DNA of 37,224 nt, taken from assembly GCA_902727985.1 (NCBI GenBank), contig CACVAY010000015.1, positions 9,793-47,016 on the forward strand, written 5' to 3'. The number at the start of each line of letters is the position of its first letter. The stretch's first letter is position 1. Source of the stretch: an uncultured Thiotrichaceae bacterium (lineage in GTDB: Bacteria > Pseudomonadota > Gammaproteobacteria > Thiotrichales > Thiotrichaceae). A program made the translations under genes and the position numbers. Of this stretch, positions 17,460 to 24,967 are shown piece after piece. The notes below the pieces were generated by a model. The model saw only the letters and a list, made by a program, of their open reading frames with translations. It was not told the origin of the DNA and made no database searches.

Positions 17460-17467
17460 AATGTCGA

Positions 17468-17818
17468 TCAGGATTTCGATGACACTTCCTCCTCTTTTAC
17501 CTCATCTTCATTGCTATCTGATAGAAGCGGTTTCAAACCATGATAATGGGCGGCCTTGACGAGAGCATGGCTTGCCACAGGGCTCGTATACCAGAGGAAT
17601 AACAACACGATGATCAATTTGACGGTGATGAGTGTAAAACCAGCCTGCAAGACCAAACCGCTTATAATAAGGAGAGCACAAAGTGTATCAGTCACGCTCG
17701 CCGCGTGTACTCGGCTATAGAAGTCAGGAAAACGAAACAAACCAATAGCACCGCTAATGCCCAAAAACGAGCCAGCCAAAAGCAATAGCCAACTCAGTAT
17801 GTCAACCACTTGCTCCAT
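17468..17818 (-). CDS. mrpG: Mrp-type antiporter subunit G
   Basis: This 116-residue protein has three membrane helices. The hallmark GAIGLFRFPDFYSRVHAAS (about 24-42) is present, followed by TLCALLIISGLVL and a third helix around 60-80. The hydrophilic tail (DSNEDEVKEEEVSS) is acidic. It follows mrpF with a two-base gap and leads into the fused MbhD-E-MrpB gene. The gene symbol follows the Mrp naming; mnhG is the equivalent. Confidence 0.93.
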   Translation of the reverse strand: MEQVVDILSWLLLLAGSFLGISGAIGLFRFPDFYSRVHAASVTDTLCALLIISGLVLQAGFTLITVKLIIVLLFLWYTSPVASHALVKAAHYHGLKPLLSDSNEDEVKEEEVSSKS

Positions 17819-17820
17819 GA

Positions 17821-18108
17821 CTAATTCTCCTTACCATCAACGTCAGCGCTTTCCTCTTCGGCAATTCGCTCAACAAATTTAAGCACCGCAATGACACCAA
17901 TAAAATTGATCAGGGCGTACACCATTGCAATATCCAGAAAATCAGGCCTTCCCGCAAAAAAGCCAAGCACGGCGATAAACAATACGGTCTTGGTGCCGAA
18001 CATATTGACCGCTAAAATACGATCGTAAACACTTGGCCCCATAAAAGCTCGAATGAGGGCAAGTGCCATTATTACCATAATAGCCACAGCGGTTACGGCG
18101 AACATCAT
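17821..18108 (-). CDS. mrpF: Mrp-type antiporter subunit F
   Basis: This 95-residue protein has three membrane helices. The family motif GPSVYDRILAVNMFGTKT (about 28-45) is intact, followed by FLDIAMVYALINFIGVIAVLKF. The tail is acidic. It overlaps mrpE by four bases (ATGA). MrpF and MrpG are small membrane subunits of the antiporter found in all Mrp clusters. Confidence 0.93.
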   Translation of the reverse strand: MMFAVTAVAIMVIMALALIRAFMGPSVYDRILAVNMFGTKTVLFIAVLGFFAGRPDFLDIAMVYALINFIGVIAVLKFVERIAEEESADVDGKEN

Positions 18109-18590
18109 GTGGTTTTCCCCTCAAGTGCTGTAACTCGACGATCCATTTCTCCCTCTTCCAGACCTGCAATTCCCTCAGCAGAAACAGCATGCACTAGAAC
18201 ACGATCACCAACGACATCAACAGATACTGTGCCAGGCGTTAACGTAATAGCATTCGCATAAATGGTTTTTCCCAATGCCCCCTTCTGACTCATGGGTAAT
18301 GATTTCATTATAGGCTCAACAGGATACCGCCCAGAAAACCAAATCCGCTTCAGTACATCAATATTTGCTTTTATGATTTCGCCAATTAACCAAACCAAAA
18401 ACACAGGCAAAAGCAGTAGAATACGAGTAGACAGCATTGTCGGATGTTGTCTCTCTATCTGCCACGTTAAATAACCTACCAAAGCTACAGATACCGCCCC
18501 CAGAGCCAACAACAAACCGTTATCCCAAAAGCCTGAAAGCAATAACCAAAAAACAGTCAAACTGATAATAATGAAAGTAATATAAGGCAC
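18105..18590 (-). CDS. mrpE: Mrp-type antiporter subunit E
   Basis: This protein of about 161 residues is the first gene of the antiporter operon. The start was set at GTG 18590, giving PYITFIIISLTVFWLLLSG. This is the usual MrpE N-terminus and lies just after AAGGAG. A TTG at 18605 would place five extra residues over that ribosome site and is less likely. Two membrane helices are followed by a soluble domain ending in NAITLTPGTVSVDVVGDRVLVHAVS, the MrpE signature. It helps assemble the complex. Confidence 0.92.
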   Translation of the reverse strand: MPYITFIIISLTVFWLLLSGFWDNGLLLALGAVSVALVGYLTWQIERQHPTMLSTRILLLLPVFLVWLIGEIIKANIDVLKRIWFSGRYPVEPIMKSLPMSQKGALGKTIYANAITLTPGTVSVDVVGDRVLVHAVSAEGIAGLEEGEMDRRVTALEGKTT

Positions 18591-18638
18591 GTGACTCCTT
18601 CTCAAGTTCGGGTGCTTTGCCTATCGATCTGGCAGGGT

Positions 18639-18644
18639 ATTATA
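18639..18644 (-). promoter_or_regulatory. Probable -10 element of the antiporter operon
   Basis: The minus strand reads TATAAT here, about 50 bases before the mrpE start. No good -35 lies 16-18 bases further upstream (ATGCAG is the nearest), so the promoter may be weak or activator-dependent. The remaining bases up to 18844 contain only a small hairpin (TGAGCA/TGCTCA, 18732-18752). Confidence 0.4.
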
Positions 18645-18844
18645 GCGAACATTTTAGAACTCTGCATACTTCAACAAGTTATCAACCTTGATTCTCATAA
18701 TACGCTGTGACGATTATTAATATTGCAGCTGTGAGCATGACGCTATTGCTCATAAATCTTAATGAATTGTACACTCTTTAGACGCTATTTAAATCAATGT
18801 TTCATACCCTAAAGCCCATGCATTCAAAATGAATGAAAGTATCA

Positions 18845-19288
18845 TCATCCTGATGTGTTCTTTTTGACCCATCGCTGGGAGCCATCAATCAACATTTCCT
18901 TCTTCCAAAAAGGTACACTACTTTTGAGAGCCTCCATCAAATACCGACAAGATTCAAAAGCTGCTTTCCGGTGTGCAGACCATGTTGCCACTAGTACAAT
19001 CGGGTCGCTGGGTTTGATATTCCCTGTACGGTGAATAATCAACGTATGAAGAATGGGCCATTTCTCATCGCTTGCTTCGGCCAAGCTTGCCAATTTTTGT
19101 TCCGTCATGGAAGGATAATGTTCTAAGGTCATACCTATCACATTGTCACCTTCATTAAAGTCACGCATATAACCTATGAAGTTTGCCTGCGCTCCAAAAT
19201 CTGTAGCACCTTGCAAATGCTCACTTTCAAAACTAGCCAACTCAGACCATGGAGATAAAGGCTCTTCTGTAATCTTTATCACATGCAT
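18845..19288 (-). CDS. moaE: Molybdopterin synthase catalytic subunit MoaE
   Basis: MoaE, with the sulfur carrier MoaD, adds two sulfurs to cyclic pyranopterin monophosphate to form molybdopterin. The 147-residue protein contains GATDFGAQANFIGYMRDFN (usual GAxxxFxGxVR region), MTLEHYP, a HRTGNIKPSDPIVLVAT segment around the conserved H and G, and the C-terminal PFWKKEMLIDGSQRWV with its active-site Lys. The ATG at 19288 gives the normal length; an in-frame start farther upstream would run into the sulP terminator. No moaD or other moa gene is nearby, so it must work with genes elsewhere. Confidence 0.93.
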   Translation of the reverse strand: MHVIKITEEPLSPWSELASFESEHLQGATDFGAQANFIGYMRDFNEGDNVIGMTLEHYPSMTEQKLASLAEASDEKWPILHTLIIHRTGNIKPSDPIVLVATWSAHRKAAFESCRYLMEALKSSVPFWKKEMLIDGSQRWVKKNTSG

Positions 19289-19314
19289 AAATAAACAGTC
19301 CTGAACGATGAAGC

Positions 19315-19344
19315 TAAAAGCTCTTGAGGCAGCCCCCAAGAGCT
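19315..19344 (-). terminator. Intrinsic terminator after the SulP gene
   Basis: On the minus strand AGCTCTTG (19344-19337) pairs with CAAGAGCT (19326-19319), followed by a short T run. It lies a few bases after the sulP stop and before moaE. The T run is short, so some read-through into moaE is possible. Confidence 0.65.
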
Positions 19345-19350
19345 AATTCT

Positions 19351-21099
19351 TTAAGTATGTACTGGTTTTAGGTAACAATCGATATCAATCTCATCACCTA
19401 ATTTTTCTTTCGCAGATTTAACTGCATCAGTACGCTGTCTGAAGATGCGTTCTTCACCTATCTTTTGTAGCAAGCCCGAACGTCTAAAGGCATCAATAAC
19501 CTGTTTCTTTGGTCGAGCCAAAAAGAGTTCGATACCCACAGATTCCAATCGCTCAAATAGGTTCTTAATCATCTCTTCACCTGTCGCATCGACTTGATCC
19601 GCAGACTCAATATCCAAGACAACCACTTTTAAATCAGGCTTCTTAGATATTTCATTGAGCAGTTTACCTTCAAGATAACCAGCATTAGCGAAGTAAAGAT
19701 CACCATCATAACGGAATACAGAAACTGTATCGCTGGTTTTTAAGTCAAAACGTTCCGCATTACGTAATGTTGTATCTTCGTGACGAGCCACCTCAACCAA
19801 ACGCGGACTCATTGTACGATACAAGAACAAGCCAAGAGATAGTAACACACCAGCTAAAATGCCCAACTCTAAGTGAGGCGCGACAATCAGGGTCACAACA
19901 AATGCAACTATCGCTACAATACCATCATGACGATGTACTTTCCAAGCATGCTTGATTGGCTCAATCTTAATTAAACCTGCTACTGCCATCATAATAACTG
20001 CCGCCAAAGTTGCCTGTGGCAGGTGATACAGTAATGGCGTTAAAAAGAGTAATGTTATGCCCACCAACAAACCCGTAATAATGGCAGCAAAGGCCGTTTG
20101 GGCATTTGCAGAGAAGTTAACCGCTGAACGTGAGAAGGAACCAGAAACAGCATAACCGCTTGTAAATCCAGAGGCGATGTTCCCCAACCCCTGTCCTACC
20201 AACTCCTGATTAGCAGAAAGACGTTGACGTGTCTGAGATGAAATCGCTTTAGCAACTGAGATCGCCTCAACAAAACCAATTAATGCAATTAACAACGCTG
20301 TTACAAACAAACCACCGAAGTCTTTAGAATCAACCATTGGCATTGAGAATGACGGTAACCCCTCTGGAATCGAACCGACGATCGCACCACCTTTATCTCC
20401 ATAGCCAATAGCCCAGGAGATGACAGTACAAATCACCACTGCAATCAAAACATTCGGTGCTTTTGGTGCAACTTTCCTAATATAAAGAAGCAGGAACAGC
20501 GCAAACCCCCCCATGATAAAGGTCACCATATGTGTTTGCGGCAAGGCTACGATGATATTCCACACCGTTTCATAGTGGTGTTCACCTTTCTCAACCGTCA
20601 AACCAAACATCTTACTAACTTGGCTACTGGCAATAATCAGTGCCGCTGCATTGGTAAATCCGACTACAACAGGATGAGAAAGAAAATCCACCAAAACACC
20701 CAAACGTAATAAACCGAGCGAAATCTGGAAAATCCCCACCGTTAACGCCAGAAATGCCGCATAGGCCATATAAGTTTCAGGGTTTAAGGCCAGAGGTTCT
20801 AGTGCAGCAGCAGTCATTAACGACACAATAGCTACTGGGCCGGTCGCCAACTGTCTTGATGAACCAAAAAGAGAAGCAATAATAACGGGGAGAAATGAAG
20901 CATAAAGACCAACATACGGCGGCAAACCTGCTAACTGAGCGTATGCCATTGATTGAGGAACAAGTACCAATGCAACGGTAATGCCGGCCATCACATCTGC
21001 TTTCAGAATACTTTTATCCTTAAGCATGCCAATCCATTCTTTATATGGAGTGAAACGATCTTTCAGATCGACTAGAAATGATGCTATTACATTTCCCAT
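19351..21099 (-). CDS. SulP family anion transporter with STAS domain
   Basis: This 582-residue inner-membrane transporter of the SLC26/SulP family moves sulfate, bicarbonate or related anions, usually with H+ or Na+. Domains are the transmembrane core (about 30-430), with the sulfate-transporter motif LVLVPQSMAYAQLAGLPP at 45-62, SSRQLATGPVAIVSLM, and GFVEAISVAKA, then a cytoplasmic STAS domain (about 455-560) with VVLDIESADQVDATG. The substrate cannot be told from sequence. It has its own strong promoter and a leader of about 140 bases containing a hairpin. Position next to the antiporter operon would suit an ion-gradient-driven anion uptake system, but this is inference. Confidence 0.94.
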   Translation of the reverse strand: MGNVIASFLVDLKDRFTPYKEWIGMLKDKSILKADVMAGITVALVLVPQSMAYAQLAGLPPYVGLYASFLPVIIASLFGSSRQLATGPVAIVSLMTAAALEPLALNPETYMAYAAFLALTVGIFQISLGLLRLGVLVDFLSHPVVVGFTNAAALIIASSQVSKMFGLTVEKGEHHYETVWNIIVALPQTHMVTFIMGGFALFLLLYIRKVAPKAPNVLIAVVICTVISWAIGYGDKGGAIVGSIPEGLPSFSMPMVDSKDFGGLFVTALLIALIGFVEAISVAKAISSQTRQRLSANQELVGQGLGNIASGFTSGYAVSGSFSRSAVNFSANAQTAFAAIITGLLVGITLLFLTPLLYHLPQATLAAVIMMAVAGLIKIEPIKHAWKVHRHDGIVAIVAFVVTLIVAPHLELGILAGVLLSLGLFLYRTMSPRLVEVARHEDTTLRNAERFDLKTSDTVSVFRYDGDLYFANAGYLEGKLLNEISKKPDLKVVVLDIESADQVDATGEEMIKNLFERLESVGIELFLARPKKQVIDAFRRSGLLQKIGEERIFRQRTDAVKSAKEKLGDEIDIDCYLKPVHT

Positions 21100-21134
21100 A
21101 ATTACTACCGCCTAGTTTTCTGCGTAACCGGATA

Positions 21135-21158
21135 GACAACCCAATGACGTGGGTTGTC
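21135..21158. promoter_or_regulatory. 9-bp palindrome in the SulP leader
   Basis: GACAACCCA (21135-21143) and TGGGTTGTC (21150-21158) form a perfect inverted repeat with a six-base loop (ATGACG). It lies between the promoter and the start of the SulP gene, with no following T run, so it is not a terminator. It could be an operator or an mRNA hairpin. Confidence 0.45.
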
Positions 21159-21245
21159 ATTGCGCTACTACTCTGAAGATATTTGAAGGACAATACACAG
21201 TGGACACTATGCATTTGAACATTCGAATATGAATAATGGGCGCGA

Positions 21246-21274
21246 ATTATAGTCAACTGGTCAGCATTTGTCAG
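21246..21274 (-). promoter_or_regulatory. Sigma70-type promoter for the SulP gene
   Basis: On the minus strand CTGACA (21274-21269), a 17-base spacer and a perfect TATAAT (21251-21246) predict transcription from about 21239, giving a 5' leader of about 140 bases. Confidence 0.75.
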
Positions 21275-21432
21275 CTAACTATTGGTCAAGTATTAGACTA
21301 TTACATTACATAAATCATATTTCAGGCAGATTTAACAATACAACCGGCAAAATAATAGCAACAGCCGTTTCTGGAGCTACTTTTCCCAGCAGCCGTCGGG
21401 CAATAATCAACCACCTTTCAAATGGATTTCGA

Positions 21433-21460
21433 TTGACAATAAAATGCGCTTTCTTATACT
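21433..21460 (+). promoter_or_regulatory. Sigma70-type promoter for the helical-repeat gene
   Basis: A perfect TTGACA (21433-21438), a 16-base spacer and TATACT (21455-21460) predict a transcript starting near 21467, about 50 bases before the ATG at 21519. Confidence 0.8.
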
Positions 21461-21518
21461 TCTAAGATAGATTTCAACCATCTGAAAAACAAATAAATTT
21501 GCCTAAGGACGCGCTACT

Positions 21519-23699
21519 ATGGCCACACAAGAACAGCAGGTTAAATTAAGAGAGCTTGAAAAAAAAATCCACCTATACAAAACCCGTATTACTGACGCGC
21601 AACAGAAAAGTCGCCCTGACATTGAAAGAATATGGGTCTCGGAACTAAAAATCGTAGAAAGAAAACGTCAAGTATTAAAAGAAGAAATCTCAAATAATAC
21701 GCGCTCTACAATAGAACCTTCACCCGCTACAGACATACCAAATGCTGAGCGTCAACTTAGACAAATTGATAATCAAATTGCCTATATAAAAAAGAAAATA
21801 ACCATTCACCAAGAACGAGGAGAAATGACAGCTGCTGCCAAACAAACAGCCTTGCTTGAAAACCTGGAACGGCAAAGAAAAACACTCCTACCTACACCTC
21901 CTCCCCCGCTCCCCAGTCATATCTCTTCAACACCAAAAACCATCAAACGACTGAATGCAGAAATCGCGCATGCTAATAAGATGATTTCTGAATATAAGAA
22001 GTTTAACTCACCAAAAGCGAATGAGTGGATCGGCAAGAAATTTCAATTAGAAGCGCAACGGGACAGACTTTTAGCAGAACAACCTACTCCAATACCGCCA
22101 CCTCTTCCCATAACGCGCCCACCCCCGGCAACCATTGTCGATACCGCAATCGACATTAATAAACAAATCCGCATCATTGATTTAGAGCTAACACATGCTG
22201 ACAAAATGATTCGTGAATATCAAAAATTTCACTCCCCTAAAGTGAATCAATGGATACAACGAAAAAATGAACTACTAGCCAGGCGCGCCAGAATTACCGG
22301 CCATGCCACACCCTCCATGACTAATCCTGCGAATGATCTTGATATACAACGCCGACTCCAGGTTATTCTTTTGGAATTGGCACATGCTGATAAAATGATT
22401 CGTGAATACCAAAAGTATAATTCACCCAAAGTTCAAGAATGGATCGATAAACGCAATGACCTCTTAGCAGAACGTGCCTTCTTGCAGGGAAATGAAGTAC
22501 CTTCGACTACACCCAATACTCAACCTCAGCCCATTGACAGGGAAGCTATAAAAGCTCGCATCGTTGAATACAATAGACAAGCGCAAAATGCTGATAAACT
22601 CATGCGCATTGAGCTTCAACGAGGTAACCATCAACAAGCCATTGCGTATAAAGAACAACGTGATTTTTTTAATCTTGAAGTCAAAAAACTGACCGCCAGT
22701 CTCAACAGCACGCACACGATCACACCTGTTACGCCTTCACAACCCGACAATGTCCCAACGCTACCTGTCATTGGAAATCCCTCTGCACAAGAACGTAACA
22801 TCGCTAATCGTTATCTTCACGATAGACACTATTCACATGAACATGTTTATAGAGATCTTATAAACCTTTTGACACAACAAACACAGTATCGTTATTTGGC
22901 ACATGCGAAAGACACACTTTTTGATATCACCCAAGCCAATCAGTTACCACCACGGGGGACAACCATCAATATGGCTTTCGTTCGAGATTGCTTTAAAATT
23001 CGCACCTCAGATATTCAGCTTGAGGGCTATACCATTAATGATACGATTTTTAACACCCCATTCCCGACTGATTTTGACAAAAGCATTGACCGAATTAACA
23101 CGGTGGTCGGGGAAGCCCCTCCTCTGAAGCACTTTTCACTATTAGCACATCGTGATGCCATCCAGCTCATTCCAGTTGATACCAACATTGCTCGACATAA
23201 TAGCCAATATGCAGGGGCAAAACTCAGCAATATCACTATTCGAAACCTTAATATCAATTCAGAAGGGCCACTCCAAGGATTATTTGCAAGTGATGGCTGT
23301 TTCGAGAACATCCATCTCGAAAATATTCATATCCAAACAGCCAGTCAACATCAAATTGCTATTCTCGGCATGCTTTCCGGCACACTATCCTTATCGAGTA
23401 CCCGCGTCCAACCTATCCATGTTAATCTACTCCCGCTTCGTTTAGGCGGTGGACGTAATATTTACATCAACAGTTTTTCTGAGGATTCTTTATACCAATA
23501 TGGTCAAGTCAATTCAGGCAATTCAAATGCCATCATTAACGATAACCGTCTGCAAATGAATAAACGAGGCAAGTATTACCAAGATTTTAGCATGGAAGAT
23601 TTTTTTGCAAGCCTCAGACGCGCAGATCCAAACACCCATATTCTAGACCAAATTGAATTCGCAGCAGAAACTGCTGGTAGATTATTTAAAGAGATATAA
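21519..23699 (+). CDS. Large protein with helical-hairpin repeats and proline-rich linkers, unknown function
   Basis: I do not recognise this 726-residue protein. It has no signal peptide. The first 390 residues hold about six copies of a ~43-residue helical hairpin. Three are clear (144-188, 218-259, 282-322), each with a helix like LELxHADKMIREYQK, a turn NSPK or HSPK, and a second helix like VxEWIDKRNDLLAER. Three are more diverged (10-57, 81-124, 346-391). Pro/Thr-rich linkers (PTPPPPLP, PIPPPLP, PPPAT) separate them. After about 425 comes a different domain, with an Asn/Ile-rich strand-like part (NITIRNLNINS, IHLENIHIQTA) hinting at a beta-solenoid. The next gene starts one base after the stop, so both are probably one operon. 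Confidence 0.75.
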   Translation: MATQEQQVKLRELEKKIHLYKTRITDAQQKSRPDIERIWVSELKIVERKRQVLKEEISNNTRSTIEPSPATDIPNAERQLRQIDNQIAYIKKKITIHQERGEMTAAAKQTALLENLERQRKTLLPTPPPPLPSHISSTPKTIKRLNAEIAHANKMISEYKKFNSPKANEWIGKKFQLEAQRDRLLAEQPTPIPPPLPITRPPPATIVDTAIDINKQIRIIDLELTHADKMIREYQKFHSPKVNQWIQRKNELLARRARITGHATPSMTNPANDLDIQRRLQVILLELAHADKMIREYQKYNSPKVQEWIDKRNDLLAERAFLQGNEVPSTTPNTQPQPIDREAIKARIVEYNRQAQNADKLMRIELQRGNHQQAIAYKEQRDFFNLEVKKLTASLNSTHTITPVTPSQPDNVPTLPVIGNPSAQERNIANRYLHDRHYSHEHVYRDLINLLTQQTQYRYLAHAKDTLFDITQANQLPPRGTTINMAFVRDCFKIRTSDIQLEGYTINDTIFNTPFPTDFDKSIDRINTVVGEAPPLKHFSLLAHRDAIQLIPVDTNIARHNSQYAGAKLSNITIRNLNINSEGPLQGLFASDGCFENIHLENIHIQTASQHQIAILGMLSGTLSLSSTRVQPIHVNLLPLRLGGGRNIYINSFSEDSLYQYGQVNSGNSNAIINDNRLQMNKRGKYYQDFSMEDFFASLRRADPNTHILDQIEFAAETAGRLFKEI
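21948..22484 (+). repeat. Three in-frame tandem repeats inside the helical-repeat gene
   Basis: The segment codes for repeats A, B and C. B and C are strongly alike in DNA as well: both contain AAAATGATTCGTGAATA, followed by a closely similar stretch reading CACCTAAAGT or a near variant, which suggests recent duplication. Repeat A is more diverged. Pro-rich linkers differ between copies. Confidence 0.75.
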
Positions 23700-23700
23700 A

Positions 23701-24819
23701 ATGCTGATGAGAAAACGATTTATACCGTTAGGGCTTGCAATATCTGCCTCACTACCATCACTCGGGTATACTGCGGATAGCAAGTTTTGTGAATACTATG
23801 CCCGTGATCTTATTAGTGTCCCCTATGTTTCATCGAACGCAATGTCGCTATGTCAACCCGATCAGAAACACTGGAGCACTAACAAAAAATCACATATTCA
23901 ATGGTGCCTGACTGCAACAGAAGCTGAAGCCAACAAGAAACGCTACTCACATAACAAACTCGTCAATCTCTGTAACGACACATACAAAATTGTCATGATT
24001 GATCGTCAGCGTACAGCACAACTTGCCTTGTCGCCTGATGAAGAAAAAAAGATGCAGCCACTAGGTCAGCCCCTCAAAGATCAGCTAACGACAGGTAAGA
24101 TTAAGTCTCCATACCAGCAACTTTACCCGCATATTTCTCAAGCCCAAAAAGCAGGGAAGCTCAATAATTGTGATTTAAAAAACCTTCCCATTGATCTGGA
24201 TAACAACCCGACAACACAAGAACAGGTCATCAGTACGGATTTAACATGCTCTGTCACTCCTGAAAAAGAACATATTTGGCTCGTTCAGAGCCTCAATGAT
24301 AAACATCGTATTCTTTTTGAAGGGGAAGATATCACTCTAACCATTCGCTATAGTGAACATAATCGCTATAAAAACCTCGCCGTAGCAACTGAGCTTCCAA
24401 AACAGGAAACCACCAATAAACGTTGCGGCGCAATCAAAGCAGAATGGCGCTATGTAGATGGACGCTATCTCCCTTTTTCTGGAAAAGCAGATACTTACGG
24501 AGAATGCCTCCCTCCCTACAATCTACCCGATACACTACAAGGTGAAAACACCCTCTCCATGAAGAAAAAAGATTGGGTAGAAGGAATGGCCAAGGAAGAA
24601 CAACATCGTAAAACTGAAATTGCCAGCTTCGAAGAGGCGCTAAGCCATTACATCCCTCACTGGATCAGCGAAATGGAAAAGAAGATTCCTGTCTTTGCAA
24701 CTCCTGAGCATTTTCTAACACCCCCAAAGACCGAAGCAAAAAGCTCTCCTGAAGAAAAAGCCCCAGCAGAAGAGCCAAGTTTATTTGATAAAATCAAAGC
24801 TCTCATTGGACTAGAATAA
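23701..24819 (+). CDS. Exported Cys-containing protein of unknown function
   Basis: This protein of about 372 residues has a signal peptide (MLMRKRFIPLGLAISA, then SLPSLGYTA before ADSKFCE), so it is probably periplasmic. The mature part has many spaced cysteines (FCEYYARD, SLCQPD, QWCLTA, LCNDTYK, NNCDLK, LTCSVTP, RCGAIK, GECLPP), which suggest disulfides. An Ala/Glu/Pro-rich segment precedes the C-terminal LFDKIKALIGLE. The start at 23701 is preferred for its position after GAGAT and the signal peptide; an upstream ATG-less extension to 23653 is unlikely because it overlaps the previous gene. It is co-transcribed with the helical-repeat gene. Family unknown. Confidence 0.75.
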   Translation: MLMRKRFIPLGLAISASLPSLGYTADSKFCEYYARDLISVPYVSSNAMSLCQPDQKHWSTNKKSHIQWCLTATEAEANKKRYSHNKLVNLCNDTYKIVMIDRQRTAQLALSPDEEKKMQPLGQPLKDQLTTGKIKSPYQQLYPHISQAQKAGKLNNCDLKNLPIDLDNNPTTQEQVISTDLTCSVTPEKEHIWLVQSLNDKHRILFEGEDITLTIRYSEHNRYKNLAVATELPKQETTNKRCGAIKAEWRYVDGRYLPFSGKADTYGECLPPYNLPDTLQGENTLSMKKKDWVEGMAKEEQHRKTEIASFEEALSHYIPHWISEMEKKIPVFATPEHFLTPPKTEAKSSPEEKAPAEEPSLFDKIKALIGLE

Positions 24820-24821
24820 GC

Positions 24822-24957
24822 TTAAGGAAGCTCTGATTAAGTCTATTTTTTTGGAATCAGGACTTTAGTCCCGCCCTTCGTATTTTATTTTCAATACGTT
24901 AGGCGAGGCTAAAGCCTCGGTTCCAATATTGTTTGGACTTGATCAGAGGTTCCTTAA
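24822..24957. mobile_element. MITE/REP-like palindromic element
   Basis: This noncoding block of about 136 bp is built from inverted repeats. The outer arms (24822-24843 and 24936-24957) match at 20 of 22 positions and begin TTAAGGAA. Inside are TTGGAA/TTCCAA (24851-24856/24921-24926) and three hairpins: GGACT-TT-AGTCC (24860-24871), CGTATT/AATACG (24879-24898), and CGAGGCT-AA-AGCCTCG (24904-24919). It lies between the ends of two convergent genes. The layout is typical of non-autonomous transposon-derived or REP/BIME-like sequences. It may also act as a terminator for both genes. Confidence 0.7.
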
Positions 24958-24967
24958 CTTAACCTTA

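Larger units (their letters stand above)
21100..21518. other. Divergent regulatory region between the SulP gene and the helical-repeat gene
   Basis: This 419-base stretch has no gene. It holds the 5' leader of the SulP gene with a perfect 9-bp hairpin, the leftward promoter at 21246-21274, and the rightward promoter at 21433-21460. The part between the promoters shows nothing else I can support. Confidence 0.7.

Noticed and set aside
18820-18840. CATTCA/TGAATG hairpin after moaE
   Set aside because: Short stem and no T run on the minus strand; not convincing as a terminator.
21948-22484. Repeated DNA that might suggest a CRISPR or tandem array
   Set aside because: Repeats are in frame, code for a consistent helical hairpin, and differ in length and spacing from CRISPR units.
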